Source: JACVRW01 sp036519295 (lineage in GTDB: Bacteria > Actinomycetota > Thermoleophilia > Solirubrobacterales > Thermoleophilaceae). Taken from it: a stretch of DNA of 8,579 nucleotides. The position numbers were made by a program, and so were the translations under genes. Position 1 is the first letter of the stretch; each line of letters begins with the position of its first letter. The notes below the pieces were generated by a model. That model did no database searches. It was given only the letters and a program-made list of their open reading frames with translations, and was not told the origin of the DNA. Below are positions 6,577-8,579 of the stretch, in pieces. The DNA is taken from assembly GCA_036519295.1 (NCBI GenBank), contig DATDLN010000218.1:1-8579 (forward strand). Reading direction: 5' to 3'.

Positions 6577-7022
6577 GCGAAACGCGCTACGTCGCGGTCG
6601 TCGGACCGGGCGACGCCGGGGCGAAGGTCGTGGCAATGGCGGAGTCGGTCGGCCGTGGGCTGGCTGCGCGGGGCGCGGTGGTCGTGTGCGGCGGGCTCGG
6701 CGGCGCCATGCAAGCCGCGTGCCGGGGGGCGAAGGAGGCGGGCGGCAGCACCGTGGGACTGCTCCCAGGGCTCGACCGGCGCGACGCGAACCGGTACGTG
6801 GACGTCGCCGTCCCCACGGGGCTCGGAGAGGCACGCAACGCGCTCGTAGTCCGCGCGGCGGACGCGCTGATCGCGATCGGCGGCGGCTACGGCACGCTCT
6901 CGGAGATCGCCCTCGCGCTCAGGACGGGCAAGCGCGTGGTCGGACTCGGGACATGGGAGATCGAGGGAGTCGAACCGGCGTCGTCGCCAGAGGAGGCCGT
7001 GGAGGCGGTCCTGGGCTCATAG
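6573..7022 (+). CDS. TIGR00725-type Rossmann-fold protein, LOG/lysine-decarboxylase-like family, probable CTG start
   Basis: The 149-residue protein resembles the small nucleotide-binding Rossmann proteins related to LOG (cytokinin riboside monophosphate phosphoribohydrolase). Landmarks: first strand and loop YVAVVGPGDAG at 6-16, CGGLGGAMQAACRGA at 39-53, STVGLLPG at 59-66, Arg88-Asn89 in GEARNALVV, and IGGGYGTLSE at 102-111. This last is the family's PGGxGTxxE-like motif, ending in Glu111. Arg88 and Glu111 are candidate catalytic or binding residues by analogy with LOG; the substrate is unknown. No ATG, GTG or TTG exists in this frame between about 6480 and the first strand. The next ones (near 6630) would delete the GPGDAG loop. 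CTG at 6573, in a CTGA overlap with the preceding stop, gives MSETRYVAVVGPG, which fits the family. The stop is TAG at 7020-7022. A sequencing error at 6573 (A to C) is the main alternative for the start. Confidence 0.82.
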   Translation: MSETRYVAVVGPGDAGAKVVAMAESVGRGLAARGAVVVCGGLGGAMQAACRGAKEAGGSTVGLLPGLDRRDANRYVDVAVPTGLGEARNALVVRAADALIAIGGGYGTLSEIALALRTGKRVVGLGTWEIEGVEPASSPEEAVEAVLGS

Positions 7023-7025
7023 ACT
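7020..7025 (+). promoter_or_regulatory. Candidate -10 box for the decarboxylase gene, built on the upstream stop codon
   Basis: TAGACT begins with the TAG stop codon of the preceding gene and lies exactly 6 nt before ATG at 7032. The expected transcript start therefore falls on the A of the start codon: a true leaderless arrangement. There is no Shine-Dalgarno in the 9-nt gap; the nearest purine-rich sequence (GAGGAGG region near 6990-6996) is too distant. No -35 consensus is seen. Confidence 0.5.
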
Positions 7026-7031
7026 CCCCGG

Positions 7032-8549
7032 ATGTCGGTCTCCGATCCCGCCACGGGGCGCCGCCGCCGCGAGGGCCCCACTCCTCCCCAGACCGTGGCA
7101 CCGTACCTCGACGCCCTCCGCGCGTTCGCCGAGCGGCAGCCGGGCCGCCTGCAGGTTCCGGGCCACAAGGGCGGCCGCGCGGCCGATCCCGGGCTCGTCG
7201 AGGCGCTCGGCGAGCGTGCGCTCGCGCTCGATATCCCCGCTCTCACCCATGGCATCGACCAGGGACCGGAGCCGACTCCGTTCCAGCAGGCCCAGCTCAT
7301 GGCGGCCGAGGCGTGGGGCGCCCGGCGCAGCTGGTTCCTGGTTAACGGCGCCTCACAGGGCAACCACGTCGCGCTCCTCACACTGGCGCACAAGGGACCG
7401 GAGCTAATCGTGCAGCGCAACGCGCACTCGAGCACGATCGACGCGCTCGTCGTCTCCGGAATGCGCCCGAGCTTCGTTGCGCCCGAGATCGACCCGGAGC
7501 TCCACATCGCGCACTGCATCACGCCCGAGGCGCTTGCCCAGGCGCTGGACGAGGCGCCGGGTGCGGTCGGAGCGACCGTCGTCTCGCCCACGTACTTCGG
7601 CGCCGTCGCCGACGTCGAGGGGCTCGCCGAGGTCTGCCACGCCCGGCGCGTGCCGCTGATCGTGGACGAGGCCTGGGGCGCGCACTTCCCGTTCCATGGC
7701 GACCTGCCGGTCCCGGCGCTGTCGCTGGGCGCGGACCTCGTTGTGTCGAGCACGCACAAGGTCGTCGGGAGCGTCACGCAGTCCGCCATGGTCCATCTGG
7801 GCGAGGGCGACCTCATCGATGAGGAGGTAGTGGACCGCTGCGTGACGCTGCTCGAGTCCACCAGCCCGAGTTCGCTGCTGTCCGGCTCACTCGACGCGGC
7901 GCGGCGGCTGGCCGTGACGCGCGGCCCGGAGCTGCTGTCGCGGACCATCGCCGGCCTGCACGAGATCCGCGCCGCACTCCGCGAGGTGCCGGGCCTGGAC
8001 GTGCTCGACGAGCGGCTGGTCGGGGCTCCCGGCGTGCACGCCTACGACCCGCTGCGCGTGGTGATCGACGTGCGTGGCACGGGCTGCTCCGGCTACGACC
8101 TGGCCCGCCGGGTCCGCGAGCGCGACGACCTGTTCCTCGAACTGGCCGGCGAGAACGTGATGGTCGCGGTCTTCGGCATGGCCGAGGACGTGGTGGCCAC
8201 CGGCGCGCGGCTGGTCGCCGCGCTGCGGGAAGAGCTCGATTCGCTCACCGAACCGGACGACCGCCTTCGCGGCGCTTTCGCTCCCCCGCCGCCCTGGGGC
8301 GAGCTCGTGATGACCCCGCGTGAGGCCTTCCTCGGCCCACAGGAGGTAGTGCCGGCGGAGGACGCCGTGGGCCGCGTCGCGGCCGAGTCGCTCGCCGCCT
8401 ACCCGCCCGGCATCCCGAACGTCCTCCCCGGCGAGCGCCTGACCGTGGAGACGCTCGACTACGTCCGCCAGGCGATCGAGCACGGCGGCAGCCTGCGCGG
8501 CGCGAGCGACCGGGAGCTGCGGACGATTAGGGCGGTGGTGGAGGCATAG
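7032..8549 (+). CDS. PLP-dependent Orn/Lys/Arg decarboxylase-family protein (Bacillus SpeA/YaaO-like)
   Basis: This is a fold-type I PLP enzyme of 505 residues, close to the roughly 480-490 residues of the Bacillus-type members. After a short Arg-rich leader (residues 1-20), VPGHKGG (42-48) opens the family core. NGASQGN follows near 99-105. RNAHSS (129-134) carries His132, which should stack on the PLP ring. Asp212 in IVDEAWGAH should bind the pyridine nitrogen. Lys243 in SSTHK is the probable Schiff-base lysine. The C-terminal OKR domain is recognisable by AAYPPGIPNVLPGE around residues 455-468. Members decarboxylate arginine, lysine or ornithine, giving agmatine, cadaverine or putrescine in the cytoplasm. 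I cannot say which substrate applies, so I give no gene symbol. The gene follows the Rossmann protein by 9 nt. The motifs are intact and the protein looks active. Confidence 0.93.
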   Translation: MSVSDPATGRRRREGPTPPQTVAPYLDALRAFAERQPGRLQVPGHKGGRAADPGLVEALGERALALDIPALTHGIDQGPEPTPFQQAQLMAAEAWGARRSWFLVNGASQGNHVALLTLAHKGPELIVQRNAHSSTIDALVVSGMRPSFVAPEIDPELHIAHCITPEALAQALDEAPGAVGATVVSPTYFGAVADVEGLAEVCHARRVPLIVDEAWGAHFPFHGDLPVPALSLGADLVVSSTHKVVGSVTQSAMVHLGEGDLIDEEVVDRCVTLLESTSPSSLLSGSLDAARRLAVTRGPELLSRTIAGLHEIRAALREVPGLDVLDERLVGAPGVHAYDPLRVVIDVRGTGCSGYDLARRVRERDDLFLELAGENVMVAVFGMAEDVVATGARLVAALREELDSLTEPDDRLRGAFAPPPPWGELVMTPREAFLGPQEVVPAEDAVGRVAAESLAAYPPGIPNVLPGERLTVETLDYVRQAIEHGGSLRGASDRELRTIRAVVEA

Positions 8550-8572
8550 GAGGGGCGCGGTCGAGCTGGAGG
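8548..8572 (+). promoter_or_regulatory. Shine-Dalgarno-like sequences before a gene probably starting beyond the window
   Basis: AGGAGG at 8548-8553 overlaps the decarboxylase stop, and a second GGAGG lies at 8568-8572, seven bases before the window ends. No ATG, GTG or TTG follows the first within a usable distance, so the second is the better candidate for a start just outside. This is weak evidence because GAGG-type strings are common in this base composition. Confidence 0.3.
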
Positions 8573-8579
8573 ATCGCCG

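Noticed and set aside
5061..6713. Minus-strand open frame (550 codons) spanning the leuS end and the membrane-protein gene
   Set aside because: It crosses three real genes antisense, is low in complexity and contains no recognisable domain.
6573..7022. Annotation of the small Rossmann protein as a lysine decarboxylase
   Set aside because: The GGGYGTLSE motif belongs to the LOG/TIGR00725 superfamily; there is no PLP-binding lysine motif.

Overview
This window looks like the chromosome of a GC-rich actinobacterium (roughly 70% GC by eye). Proteins such as the small four-helix membrane protein, together with very short or absent leaders and TANNNT boxes just before start codons, make me favour the class Thermoleophilia (Solirubrobacterales or a relative). 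That placement is inference from style, not from a marker gene comparison. The window is almost fully coding: no gap between genes exceeds 50 bases. I see no RNA gene, mobile element, CRISPR array or phage remnant.

Layout. Positions 1-2696 (+) hold a molybdate-type ABC transport operon. It runs from the 3' part of modA (binding protein, cut by the window edge) through modB (permease, 1-bp overlap) and modC (ATPase, 14-bp overlap) to a 68-residue molbindin (Mop/TOBE) gene with its own strong Shine-Dalgarno. Positions 2686-3534 (-) hold an alpha/beta hydrolase with an aspartate nucleophile, like epoxide hydrolases. It converges on the molbindin gene with an 11-bp overlap and diverges from leuS across only 29 bp. 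Positions 3564-6005 (+) are a complete leucyl-tRNA synthetase. Downstream on the same strand are a four-helix membrane protein (6049-6576), a LOG-like/TIGR00725-type Rossmann protein that seems to start at a CTG codon (6573-7022), and a PLP-dependent Orn/Lys/Arg decarboxylase-family enzyme (7032-8549). A Shine-Dalgarno-like sequence at the right edge hints at another gene just outside.

How they fit together. ModABC would capture and import molybdate (or tungstate), and the molbindin would buffer the oxyanion in the cytoplasm. The leuS side combines a housekeeping translation gene with three genes of unrelated or unclear function, probably partly co-transcribed.

I did not find a new multi-gene defence or metabolic system. 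The most interesting signals are in the expression architecture: a likely CTG start in a CTGA stop-start overlap, a possible divergent promoter whose two -10 boxes share one TA step, and three plus-strand genes with a TANNNT box 6-11 nt before ATG and no Shine-Dalgarno. In one of these the box is built from the previous gene's stop codon.
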